This document shows, piece by piece, positions 1 to 5,912 of a stretch of DNA of 8,387 bases (the stretch's first letter is position 1; each line of letters begins with the position of its first letter). Source of the stretch: DATKSS01 sp049582065 (GTDB taxonomy: Bacteria > Chloroflexota > Dormibacteria > Dormibacterales > Dormibacteraceae). The stretch is from assembly GCA_049582065.1 (NCBI GenBank), contig JBAUTF010000361.1:1-8387 (forward strand), written 5' to 3'. The notes beneath the pieces are model-generated. The model had not been told where the DNA came from, searched no databases, and worked only from the letters and a program-made list of their open reading frames with translations. The translations under genes and the position numbers were made by a program.

Positions 1-637
1 GGGCCTGCTCGCCCAGCTCCGCCAGCCGCGCTGCGTGCCGGACCGCGGCGCGCTCGGCCGCCAGCGACTCGTCCTCGCCGGGCTGGAGCTCGGCAGAGCG
101 CAGCTCGTCCAGCTGCCAGCGCAGGTATTCCTGCTCCCGCTGGCCGCGAGAGCGGAGCTGCTCGAGGTCGCGCACCGCGTTGACCGCCGCGACCCATGCG
201 GCGTGCGCGCTGCTGACCGCCGCCCGGACCTCGAGCGCGCCGCCATATGAATCCAGCAGGTCGGTCTGCGTGTCGGTGTCCAGGAGCGCATGGTGCTCGT
301 GCTGGCCGTGGAGCGCGACGAGATTGCGCCCGAGCTCGCGGAGCTGCCCCGGTGTCGCTGAGCGGCCGTCGATCCGAGCGGTGCTCTTCTTGCCGATCTC
401 GCGCTGGAGGACCAGCCGGGTAGTGCCCGACTCGAAGACTCCTTCCACGGTGGCGCGGTCGGCGCCGTGGCGCACCTGGTCTATCCCGCCTCGGGCGCCA
501 AGCGCAAGGCTCAGCGCGTCGACGATCAGAGATTTTCCGCTGCCCGTCTCGCCGGTCAGGAGGTTGAGCCCCGGCCCGAAGCGGACGCGAGATTCCGCGA
601 CCAGCGCGAGGTCGCGGACGGTCAGCTCTTTCAGCAA
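1..637 (-). CDS. recN: DNA repair protein RecN, N-terminal part (cut by window edge)
   Basis: RecN is an SMC-like ATPase that acts early in recombinational repair of double-strand breaks. 212 codons are visible and the frame stays open to position 1, so only about the first 40% of a protein usually near 550 residues is present. The N-terminal ABC half shows Walker A GETGSGKS at residues 29-36 and the RecN-type HGQHEH motif at 110-115. After about residue 150 the sequence becomes charged and helical (RDLEQLRSRGQREQEYLRWQ), as expected for the start of the coiled coil. The start chosen is TTG at 637-635, giving MLKELTVRDLALV; it lies one base after the nadK stop, so the two genes are tightly linked. 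The stretch between about residues 66 and 76 looks shorter than in well-known RecN proteins, judged from memory. Walker B and the C-terminal half are outside the window. Family identity is very secure. Confidence 0.95.
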   Translation of the reverse strand, partial: MLKELTVRDLALVAESRVRFGPGLNLLTGETGSGKSLIVDALSLALGARGGIDQVRHGADRATVEGVFESGTTRLVLQREIGKKSTARIDGRSATPGQLRELGRNLVALHGQHEHHALLDTDTQTDLLDSYGGALEVRAAVSSAHAAWVAAVNAVRDLEQLRSRGQREQEYLRWQLDELRSAELQPGEDESLAAERAAVRHAARLAELGEQA

Positions 638-638
638 G

Positions 639-1481
639 TCACTTCATCGGGACGAGCGGCCGGCCCCAGCCCAGCTTGGCCCCGAGCCGCTGGTAGAAGC
701 CCTCCGGCGGGGTGAACCGGACCACCTTGAGCCGTCGAAGGTGGGTGCCGCAGCGGACCGTGTCGCCAGTCTTCACCTCGCGCCGACGCCGCCCACCGTC
801 GATGCGCATTTCTCCTGGTCCGCGCACCAGCGACAGTGTGATGTCCTGCCCCGGGGGGAACACGATCGGGCGCACCGTCAGCGCGAACGGGTTCATCGGG
901 ACCAGGACGAGGTCCCTCAGCGTCGGCTCGAGGATCGGACCGCCGCTGGCCAGCGCGTAGGCGGTCGAGCCGGTCGCGGTCGCGACGATGACTCCATCGG
1001 CGTCGATCACGCCGACAGCCTGCCCCGCGACGTCGATCTCCAGACGGAGCATCCGCGCCACGCCTGAATGATCGATCACGACCTCGTTGAGCCCGATCGC
1101 CTTCGCGACGCTGCGGCCGGCGCGACTGAGCGTGACCTGCAGCATCGTGCGCTCCTCGATCCGGTACGCCCCCTCAGCGAATCGGGCCAGGCTGCTCTCC
1201 AGCTCGTCCGCCTCGAGCTCGGTGAGAAAGCCCAGTCGACCCAGGTTGACTCCCAGGATCGGGATGCCGCGGGGCGCGGAGAGGCGAGCCCCCGAGAGGA
1301 ACGTGCCGTCGCCGCCTACGGTGATCAGCAGCGTGGTGCCGGTGAGACGCCCTGCGAGAGCGCTTAAGGGGCCATCCCGCTGGGCCTCCCAAACCTCGGC
1401 GTCGTGGCCTTTCAACCAGGCGACGGCGCGATCGATCACGTCTTGCTCGGCCCTCTGACCGCGGAGGATGCAGACTTTCAC
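639..1481 (-). CDS. nadK: NAD kinase (ATP/polyphosphate-NAD 2'-phosphotransferase)
   Basis: NadK phosphorylates NAD to NADP in the cytoplasm and is the only de novo source of NADP(H). The 280-residue product shows the NAD-kinase signature GGDGT at residues 56-60, the NE pair at 132-133 (LNEVVIDHSG), and the glycine-rich DGVIVATATGSTAYALASGG at 162-181, which helps form the NAD site. IDGG follows at 227-230. Length is normal for a bacterial enzyme. The start is GTG at 1481-1479, giving MKVCILRG; it overlaps the tlyA stop in a GTGA, which implies translational coupling. The frame stays open upstream to an ATG at 1586, but that extension lies wholly inside tlyA and is low-complexity, so I reject it. 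recN begins one base after the stop. The tlyA-nadK-recN order is common in Gram-positive-type genomes. Confidence 0.96.
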   Translation of the reverse strand: MKVCILRGQRAEQDVIDRAVAWLKGHDAEVWEAQRDGPLSALAGRLTGTTLLITVGGDGTFLSGARLSAPRGIPILGVNLGRLGFLTELEADELESSLARFAEGAYRIEERTMLQVTLSRAGRSVAKAIGLNEVVIDHSGVARMLRLEIDVAGQAVGVIDADGVIVATATGSTAYALASGGPILEPTLRDLVLVPMNPFALTVRPIVFPPGQDITLSLVRGPGEMRIDGGRRRREVKTGDTVRCGTHLRRLKVVRFTPPEGFYQRLGAKLGWGRPLVPMK

Positions 1482-2200
1482 GGCTGCCCAGGCCTCAGGT
1501 GGACGAAGATCTCGCGATTGCCCTCCGCGCCCGCCACCTTGGACCAGGCTGTGCCCAGAACCGAATAGCCGTTGCGGGCGCACCAATCGCGAAAGCGAGC
1601 CAGCGCGGCTTCAACAGCCGATTCGTCCCGCACGATCCCGCCCTTACCCACCTCGGAACGGCCGACCTCGAACTGCGGCTTGAAAAGGGCCACGACGTCT
1701 GCCTCAGGCGCGGAACGGAGCACGGCCGGCAGCACCTTGTCCAGGCTGATGAACGAAACGTCGATCACGACCAGCTGAACGCGCTCTGGAAACGACTGCA
1801 TCTCCCGCGCGTTGACCCGCTCGATCACGACCACGCGCGGGTCCTGCCTGATGCGCCAGTGCAGGAGGCCACGACCCACGTCGAGCGCGTAGACCCTGGC
1901 CGCACCTCGCCTCAGCAAGATGTCCGTGAAGCCGCCGGTCGAGGCGCCGATGTCGGCGCATACGATGCCGGCCGGGTCGACACCGAAGTCCTCCAACGCC
2001 GGCCCGAGCTTCAAAGCGCCCCTGCTCGCGTAGTCGGGCCCGGCCTCGACCGAGATCGGGGCGTCTTCGCTGACGCTGCGGTCGGGTCGCCTCACCGTCT
2101 CCTCGCCGACCCGCACCTTGCCTGCAAGGATGAGGGCCTGCGCCCGCTCGCGCGACTCGGCGAGGCCGTTCCGGGTCACAAGCACGTCAAGACGTGGCAC
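1478..2200 (-). CDS. tlyA: TlyA family rRNA (cytidine-2'-O)-methyltransferase
   Basis: TlyA proteins carry an N-terminal S4 RNA-binding domain and a C-terminal FtsJ/RrmJ-like SAM methyltransferase. Characterised members 2'-O-methylate cytidines in 16S and/or 23S rRNA, and loss in mycobacteria gives capreomycin resistance. The 240-residue product has an S4 domain at about 1-60 (LDVLVTRNGLAESRERAQAL, then LAGKVRVG) and a SAM-binding loop DIGASTGGFTD at 83-93. Residues K64, D147, K174 and E230 match the K-D-K-E tetrad of RrmJ-like enzymes. The start is GTG at 2200-2198, five bases after the stop of the divergent-PAP gene; the stop overlaps the nadK start in GTGA. Whether it modifies one or both ribosomal subunits cannot be read from the sequence. 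Some family members are annotated as hemolysins, which is a historical label. Confidence 0.95.
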   Translation of the reverse strand: MPRLDVLVTRNGLAESRERAQALILAGKVRVGEETVRRPDRSVSEDAPISVEAGPDYASRGALKLGPALEDFGVDPAGIVCADIGASTGGFTDILLRRGAARVYALDVGRGLLHWRIRQDPRVVVIERVNAREMQSFPERVQLVVIDVSFISLDKVLPAVLRSAPEADVVALFKPQFEVGRSEVGKGGIVRDESAVEAALARFRDWCARNGYSVLGTAWSKVAGAEGNREIFVHLRPGQP

Positions 2201-2205
2201 TCGGG

Positions 2206-2619
2206 TTACAGGATGACCCCGACGAGAACGCCGAGGACCGCTCCGACCAGGACCTCGACCGGCGTGTGGCCGAGCAGCTCGCGCAACTTCTGCTCCTGCA
2301 CTCCGCGCATGTGGACCAGGTCCTCGACCAGCCGATTCAGGATCTCCGCCTGCCGGCCGGCGGCGCGGCGCACCCCGGCGGCGTCGTACATCACCACGAA
2401 CGAGAAGATAAGGGCGATCGCGAACGCGGCGGAAGAGGGGCCCGAATATTTACCGACCGACGCGGCCAGACCCATCACGATCGCGCTGTGGCTGCTGGGC
2501 ATGCCGCCGGTCTCGGCGAGGACCCGCAGGTTGAGCCTGCGCTGGCGGACCGAGGTGTAGATCACCTTGGTGGCCTGGGCGATCGTCCAGGCCACGAGCG
2601 GAGCGAGCAGGTATCTCAC
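2206..2619 (-). CDS. Divergent PAP2 family membrane protein (DUF212)
   Basis: This is a 137-residue integral membrane protein of the divergent PAP2 (DUF212) family, whose biochemical role is poorly defined. It resembles type-2 phosphatidic acid phosphatases in fold and short motifs. The visible signatures are GGMPSSHSAIVMGLA at about residues 38-52, MYDAAGVRRAAGRQAEILN at 77-95 and LGHTPVEVLVGAVLG at 116-130. Hydrophobic segments lie near 4-22, 44-57, 64-79 and 120-137, consistent with a small multi-pass protein. The start is GTG at 2619-2617, sharing a GTGA overlap with the xseB stop. A longer open frame reaches back to 2961, but that stretch is Arg/Pro/Ser-rich and antisense-like, lying inside xseB and nusB, so I reject it. 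The gene ends five bases before tlyA. Substrate and function are unknown; family membership is confident. Confidence 0.92.
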   Translation of the reverse strand: MRYLLAPLVAWTIAQATKVIYTSVRQRRLNLRVLAETGGMPSSHSAIVMGLAASVGKYSGPSSAAFAIALIFSFVVMYDAAGVRRAAGRQAEILNRLVEDLVHMRGVQEQKLRELLGHTPVEVLVGAVLGVLVGVIL

Positions 2620-2825
2620 TCGGCCAATGATCGTGCGATCAGCTCGGCGCGCGCTTTGAGCTCGTCGAGACGCGCCGACGCCTCGCTGAGGAGCCCGACC
2701 GCCTTTTGATGGGCCGCCACCAGCTCTTCCAGGGGCGCCGTGCCGGTCGCGAGCTGGGCGATCGTCTGCTCGAGGCCGGCCAGCAGCTCCTCGAAACCGG
2801 CGGCCGCCGTCTCGGGCCGGCTCAA
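2616..2825 (-). CDS. xseB: Exodeoxyribonuclease VII small subunit
   Basis: XseB is the small helical subunit of exonuclease VII, a single-strand-specific nuclease involved in repair; several copies bind each catalytic XseA. The 69-residue product has the family's helical-hairpin pattern: GFEELLAGLEQTIAQLATG at about residues 10-28, then APLEELVAAHQKAVGLLSEASARLDE at 30-55. Length is typical. The start is TTG at 2825-2823, overlapping the nusB stop as TTGA, so it is probably coupled to nusB. The stop overlaps the next gene in GTGA. The large subunit gene xseA, which is next to xseB in many bacteria, is not in this window. The gene lacks catalytic motifs, as expected for this subunit. Confidence 0.92.
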   Translation of the reverse strand: MSRPETAAAGFEELLAGLEQTIAQLATGTAPLEELVAAHQKAVGLLSEASARLDELKARAELIARSLAE

Positions 2826-3226
2826 GGCGCGGTCGCCGCGACCCGGCCGAGGATGCCGTTGACGAAGCGCCCTGCCTCGTCACCGGAGAATGTCTTGGCC
2901 AGCTCGATCGACTCGTTGATCGCTGCCTTCGTGGGAACGTGCCGGTCGATGGCGATCTCATAAACGGCGATGCGCAGGATGACGCGGTCGACCTTGGCCA
3001 TCTGCTCCAGCTTCCAGTGCTCGGAAGCCTCGCTCAGGATCTGGTCGAGCTTCTCGCGGTTCTCGATCACGCCCCGCACGAGCTGGCCGGCGAACACCGC
3101 GACATCAGGCGACGCGGCGCCTTCAGCGGCGTGGTAGCGCAAGACCTCGTCGACGTCGTCGTCCGAGCCCTCGAGCTGAAACAGCACCTTGAGAGCCAGC
3201 TCCCTGGCCTGGTGCCTCTTGCCCAT
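2822..3226 (-). CDS. nusB: Transcription antitermination factor NusB
   Basis: NusB binds boxA RNA together with NusE (ribosomal protein S10) and promotes antitermination, mainly of rRNA operons. The 134-residue all-helical product starts with the RNA-binding segment GKRHQARELALKVLFQLE (residues 2-19). It continues with ASEHWKLEQMAKVDRVILRI at about 67-86 and ends with VPTKAAINESIELAKTFSGD (about 97-116) followed by GRFVNGILGRV, all diagnostic for the family. The start is ATG at 3226-3224. I see no Shine-Dalgarno sequence just upstream; instead the ATG overlaps the stop of a possible small upstream ORF in TGATG. The gene lies after the only long gap in the window, so it may begin a transcript or depend on a leader. 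Its stop overlaps xseB. Confidence 0.96.
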   Translation of the reverse strand: MGKRHQARELALKVLFQLEGSDDDVDEVLRYHAAEGAASPDVAVFAGQLVRGVIENREKLDQILSEASEHWKLEQMAKVDRVILRIAVYEIAIDRHVPTKAAINESIELAKTFSGDEAGRFVNGILGRVAATAP

Positions 3227-3324
3227 CAGATTTCAACACTAACGTGGCCGTGGCGGCCGGGTTCGTCCCGGCCGCGACACCACATCACCTGGTCGGCACC
3301 CACGCATTGCGGGGAGTGGCACAT
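3226..3324 (-). CDS. Possible 32-codon upstream ORF coupled to nusB
   Basis: I do not recognise this short reading frame. It runs from ATG at 3324-3322 to TGA at 3228-3226, and the TGA shares its last base with the nusB ATG (TGATG), the arrangement expected for reinitiation. The predicted peptide starts MCHSPQCVGADQVMWC and has three cysteines (residues 2, 7, 16) and three histidines (3, 25, 27). About three quarters of its codons end in G or C, which is only moderately high for this window. No clear ribosome binding site precedes it; an in-frame TAG lies 12 bases upstream, and a TTG directly precedes the ATG. A perfect 9-bp hairpin (3253-3275) falls inside it. It may be a translated leader regulating nusB, or chance. 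No homologue is known to me. Confidence 0.25.
   Translation of the reverse strand: MCHSPQCVGADQVMWCRGRDEPGRHGHVSVEI
3253..3275 (-). promoter_or_regulatory. Perfect 9-bp GC hairpin in the nusB leader
   Basis: GCGGCCGGG (3253-3261) and CCCGGCCGC (3267-3275) are exact inverted repeats around the 5-base loop TTCGT. The structure sits 27 bases upstream of the nusB start codon. No T-run follows on the minus strand, so a standard intrinsic terminator is unlikely. The 15-mer at 3358-3372 is a near-inverted copy of 3252-3266 (13 of 15 matching), so in RNA it could compete for the 3' arm of this hairpin. That gives an attenuator-like choice of structures. A regulatory role is inference; GC-rich DNA makes chance hairpins fairly common. 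Confidence 0.35.
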
Positions 3325-3429
3325 CAATTGACGCTATCCCGGGGAGGGTGTAGGGGCGCGAATCCGGCCGCCAACACGCAACATGAAGCTCGGGGCGATG
3401 TGCGGCCGTTGAGCGCTACCGCCGGGGTC

Positions 3430-3448
3430 CCCGCGGTGCAACCGCGGG
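3430..3448 (-). terminator. Possible weak terminator hairpin after the Asp23-family gene
   Basis: CCCGCGG (3430-3436) and CCGCGGG (3442-3448) form a perfect 7-bp stem with loop TGCAA, starting 24 bases after the stop of the Asp23-family gene in the direction of transcription. Its position suits the end of the upstream transcript, but no U-tract follows, so it may only slow polymerase, protect a 3' end, or be chance. Confidence 0.3.
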
Positions 3449-3472
3449 CGCTACTCCGAGGTTCCCTCTCAT

Positions 3473-3823
3473 CTAGTTTGCGAAGGCGACGCTGGAAACG
3501 AAGACGTTCACCTCGCCGACCTCCAGGCCGAGCATGCGCTCGGTCGCCTCGACCACGTTGCCCTGCACCGCACCGGCCACCTCAGCAAGCTTGGCGTCGG
3601 AGTCGACGGTGATGAAGACCTCGAGGTGGATCGAGCGGTCGGCCTCGATGTGCACGCGCACGCCGCGGTGGGCGCTCTGGCGCCGGACGAAGTCGCCGAA
3701 GTGGCGGGCTGCAGCCTCGTCCATTCCCTCCACGCCCTCGACCTCGCACGCCGCGAGCGCGGCGATACTGGCGATGACCTCGTTGGCCACGCGTACCGAC
3801 CCCAGCGAGCCGTTCTCACTCAT
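3473..3823 (-). CDS. Asp23/Gls24 family envelope-stress response protein (DUF322)
   Basis: This 116-residue protein belongs to the Asp23/Gls24 (alkaline shock protein, DUF322) family. Staphylococcal Asp23 is membrane-associated and linked to cell-envelope homeostasis; many relatives, often called YloU-like, are uncharacterised. The diagnostic pattern is an N-terminal GSVRVANEVIASIAALAACEVEGVEGM (residues 8-34), then a central strand pair HRGVRVHIEADRSIHLEVFITVD (about 52-74). Then comes a helix with VQGNVVEATERMLGLEVGEVNVFV (about 86-109). It has no signal peptide or membrane segment. The start is ATG at 3823-3821; no strong ribosome binding site is visible. A short inverted repeat, ACCCG and CGGGT, sits between efp and this gene (3837-3853). 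A neighbour relation to efp and nusB is seen in many Gram-positive-type genomes. Function here is not known. Confidence 0.88.
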   Translation of the reverse strand: MSENGSLGSVRVANEVIASIAALAACEVEGVEGMDEAAARHFGDFVRRQSAHRGVRVHIEADRSIHLEVFITVDSDAKLAEVAGAVQGNVVEATERMLGLEVGEVNVFVSSVAFAN

Positions 3824-3853
3824 CAGGGGTGATGCTACCCGTTGGGGCCGGGT

Positions 3854-4411
3854 TTACGCCCTCTCCATGTAGGTCTGGGTGCGGGTGTCGACCCGGATCA
3901 GATCGCCCGACTGGATGAAAAGCGGAACATGGATCTTGGCGCCCGTCTCGAGAGTGGCCGGCTTGGTGCCGCCTGAAACCGTGTCGCCCTTGAACCCGGG
4001 GTCAGTGGATAGGACCTTGAGCTCGACGTTGATCGGCAGCTCCACGCCGATCAGCCGGTCCTGGTAGCGCTGCAGGAAGACGACGCTACCCTCCTTGAGC
4101 AGCGGCAGCACGGATTCGAGCATCTCCTCGTCGACCGGCACCTGGTCGTACGTGTGCGAGTCCATGAAGTAGTGGTGCGTCCCGTCGGAGTACAGGTACG
4201 TCGCCTCGTTGCTGTCGATCCTCACCGTTTTGAACTTGTCGCCGCTGCGGAAGCTCTGCTCGAAGATCGATCCTGTCATCACGTTCCGGAGCTTGGCCTT
4301 GATGACCGCGCCGGCGCGGGCGAGCTTGATGTGCTCGACGCTCACGATCGAGAGCAGCTGCCCATCCATCTCGAACATCGTTCCGTTCCGAAAGTCGTTG
4401 GTAGAGATCAC
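3854..4411 (-). CDS. efp: Translation elongation factor P
   Basis: EF-P binds between the P and E sites of stalled ribosomes and speeds peptide-bond formation at polyproline stretches. The 185-residue product has three beta-barrel domains of normal size (about 1-63, 64-127, 128-185). The C-terminal signature GDTVSGGTKPATLETGAKI spans 142-160, and VPLFIQSGDLIRVDTRT follows at 162-178. The start is GTG at 4411-4409, overlapping the aroQ stop in GTGA. The domain-I tip loop reads HIKLARAGAVIKAKLRN from residue 27. The tip residue that aligns with E. coli Lys34 is Arg32, and the usual Pro-Gly-x-Gly flanks are replaced by Leu-Ala-Arg-Ala. From memory the Leu resembles the Thermus protein (KLGRGG). 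Modification of Arg32 by an EarP-type rhamnosyltransferase is possible but not shown here. Confidence 0.97.
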   Translation of the reverse strand: MISTNDFRNGTMFEMDGQLLSIVSVEHIKLARAGAVIKAKLRNVMTGSIFEQSFRSGDKFKTVRIDSNEATYLYSDGTHHYFMDSHTYDQVPVDEEMLESVLPLLKEGSVVFLQRYQDRLIGVELPINVELKVLSTDPGFKGDTVSGGTKPATLETGAKIHVPLFIQSGDLIRVDTRTQTYMERA

Positions 4412-4836
4412 AGCGCGGTCAGATACTCCATCGCCAATTCATATCCCGTGAAGCCAAGGCCCGTGATCACTCCCCGGGCCGCCCGAGCTGTGACGCTCTT
4501 CGAGCGAAACTCCTCGCGCGCGTGGATGTTCGAGATATGGACCTCGACCGCCGGCACGGCCAACGCCTGCAGGCAATCGTAGAGCGCCAGCGAATAGTGG
4601 GACAGCGCGCCCGGGTTGATCACGATGCCCAGCGAGCCCGGAGCCTCCTTCTGGAGGAAGTCGATCATCTCTCCCTCGTGGTTGCTCTGGAACACGCTCA
4701 CCTGCACCCCCAGCTCGCGCGCCTTGGCGCGAATGGTCTTCAGGAGGTCCGCCATCGACCTCGTGCCGTAGACCTCGGGCTCGCGCTTGCCCAGCAGGTT
4801 CAGGTTGGGGCCGTTGACCACCACTATCTTCTTCAT
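4408..4836 (-). CDS. aroQ: Type II 3-dehydroquinate dehydratase
   Basis: AroQ catalyses the third shikimate-pathway step, 3-dehydroquinate to 3-dehydroshikimate, through an enolate intermediate; the family forms dodecamers. The 142-residue product matches the type II enzyme. It has NGPNLNLLGKREPEVYG at residues 8-24 with N12, the lid arginine R18 and the catalytic tyrosine Y23. It continues with SNHEGEMID at 51-59, INPGALSHYS at 73-82 (N75-region amide and H80), and VEVHISNIHAREEFR at 97-111 with H100 and R107. The start is ATG at 4836-4834, overlapping the aroB stop in ATGA. The frame is open upstream into aroB, but that extension is antisense-like and the MKKIVVVNGPN start is canonical. The stop overlaps the efp start. 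Its neighbours provide the preceding step (aroB) and two later steps. Confidence 0.97.
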   Translation of the reverse strand: MKKIVVVNGPNLNLLGKREPEVYGTRSMADLLKTIRAKARELGVQVSVFQSNHEGEMIDFLQKEAPGSLGIVINPGALSHYSLALYDCLQALAVPAVEVHISNIHAREEFRSKSVTARAARGVITGLGFTGYELAMEYLTAL

Positions 4837-5912
4837 GCCAGCGCCTTCGTCACGACCCGGCGGACCAGCGCGCCCGGGACGGCGTGGCCGATTTCGGCGT
4901 GGCCCATGCGCCGGGGCAGCACCCACGCTACCTGGCCGCGGCGCGCCTTCTTGTCGAGCGAAATGGCAGCGAGGACTCGCTTGGGGTCGACACGCGGGAC
5001 CCGACCGGGCAGGCCGTAAGCGGTGAGCAGCTCGTCCTGGGTCTCCACCAGGCGCTTGCCGCACAGGTCCATCGCCAGCGCCAGTCGGGCGGCGACGCGC
5101 ATGCCGAATGCGACAGCCCTGCCGTGCGACACCCGGAAGCCGCTGGCCGATTCGAGGGCATGCCCGGCGGTGTGGCCGTAGTTGAGGATCGCCCGCGGTC
5201 CCTTTTCGCGCTCGTCCTTGGCGACCACGAGCGCTTTGGCCGCCACGCACCGAAAGACGACGCGCTCCAGCATCGCCTTGTCGGCCGCGACAAGGCGCGT
5301 GCGTTCGTTCTGCAGCAGCTCGAGCAGACCTCGATCCATGGCGACGGCGTACTTTACGACCTCGGCGAAGGCGTCACGGTAGCTGGCCGGGGGCAGCGTG
5401 TCGATCGACGCGAGGTCCGAGATCACGGCGGATGGCTGCCAGAAAGCGCCGATCGCGTTCTTCGAGCGCGAGCCGTTGACGCCCGTCTTGCCGCCGATGC
5501 TGGAGTCGACCATCGCCAGCAGAGTGGTCGGCACCCCGACCAGGCGCACGCCCCGCTGCCAGATGGCCGCGGCGAAGCCGGCCAGGTCCCCGACGGTCCC
5601 GCCGCCGACCGCGATGACACACCCTCCGCGGTCGATGCGCGCGCGCTCGAGGAACGCCAGGACGTCGTGCACCTGGGCCATGGACTTGGAGCGCTCGCCG
5701 GCCGGAACCGTGTGGATCGCGGTCTTGAGGCCCGACCGCTTGACGGCTCTGGCGACGACCTTCACCGCCCAGGGGCGCACGTTCGTGTCGGTGATGATGG
5801 CGACGCCGGTTGGCTCCAGGCGCCTGACGGCGGCGCGCAGCTCGCGCTGCAGGTTGGCGCCGATGACGACCGGGTAGCTGCCCGACGCCGAGTCGAGGAT
5901 CAGTCGGACCAA
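4833..5912 (-). CDS. aroB: 3-dehydroquinate synthase
   Basis: AroB converts DAHP to 3-dehydroquinate, using NAD and a divalent metal. The 359-residue product shows the NAD-binding GGGTVGDLAG at 103-112 and VPTTLLAMVDSSIGGKTGVN at 127-146. The expected active-site residues are present: metal ligands E184, H247 and H263, with K187, K232, R240, N244, H251 and a C-terminal DKK at 320-322. In the third-ligand motif the usual HGEAVA reads HGRAVA (R265), a variation worth noting but not at a ligand. The start is TTG at 5912-5910, inside the end of aroK (13-base overlap); a GGAG lies about 11 bases upstream. The stop overlaps aroQ in ATGA. Length is typical, and the enzyme appears intact. Confidence 0.97.
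   Translation of the reverse strand: MVRLILDSASGSYPVVIGANLQRELRAAVRRLEPTGVAIITDTNVRPWAVKVVARAVKRSGLKTAIHTVPAGERSKSMAQVHDVLAFLERARIDRGGCVIAVGGGTVGDLAGFAAAIWQRGVRLVGVPTTLLAMVDSSIGGKTGVNGSRSKNAIGAFWQPSAVISDLASIDTLPPASYRDAFAEVVKYAVAMDRGLLELLQNERTRLVAADKAMLERVVFRCVAAKALVVAKDEREKGPRAILNYGHTAGHALESASGFRVSHGRAVAFGMRVAARLALAMDLCGKRLVETQDELLTAYGLPGRVPRVDPKRVLAAISLDKKARRGQVAWVLPRRMGHAEIGHAVPGALVRRVVTKALA

Larger units (their letters stand above)
3227..3472. other. Only long intergenic gap, between the Asp23-family gene and nusB
   Basis: This 246-base stretch has no recognisable conserved gene. On the transcribed (minus) strand it holds, in order: a 7-bp hairpin just after the Asp23-family stop, a segment at 3372-3358 that can pair with part of a later hairpin, a possible 32-codon ORF, and a 9-bp hairpin inside that ORF. 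I looked for a tRNA cloverleaf, for -35/-10 promoter pairs and for a T-run after either hairpin, and found none that I can defend. A nusB promoter here is plausible from position alone but I cannot point to one. Confidence 0.6.

Noticed and set aside
180..1067. Plus-strand open frame of 295 codons across recN and nadK
   Set aside because: It spans the antisense of two well-supported genes and is Ser/Arg/Pro-rich without a domain pattern.
1499..2560. Plus-strand open frame of 353 codons across tlyA and the divergent-PAP gene
   Set aside because: It lies antisense to two genes with clear family motifs and shows no motif of its own.
2620..2961. N-terminal extension of the divergent-PAP protein
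   Set aside because: The stretch overlaps xseB and nusB entirely, has no family similarity, and the GTG at 2619 forms a standard GTGA junction.
3251..3276. Possible tRNA T-arm (GGGTTCGTCCC)
   Set aside because: The sequence folds as a simple 9-bp hairpin with a 5-base loop. No acceptor stem, anticodon arm or 7-base T-loop could be found around it on either strand.
3227..3472. Promoter for nusB
   Set aside because: I tried TTGCAC with TAGCGC and TTGGCG with TAGCGT; matches to the sigma-70 consensus were too poor or the spacing was wrong.
3837..3853. 5-bp inverted repeat between efp and the Asp23-family gene as a terminator
   Set aside because: The stem is short, the loop is 7 bases and no T-run follows; it is mentioned only within the gene entry.
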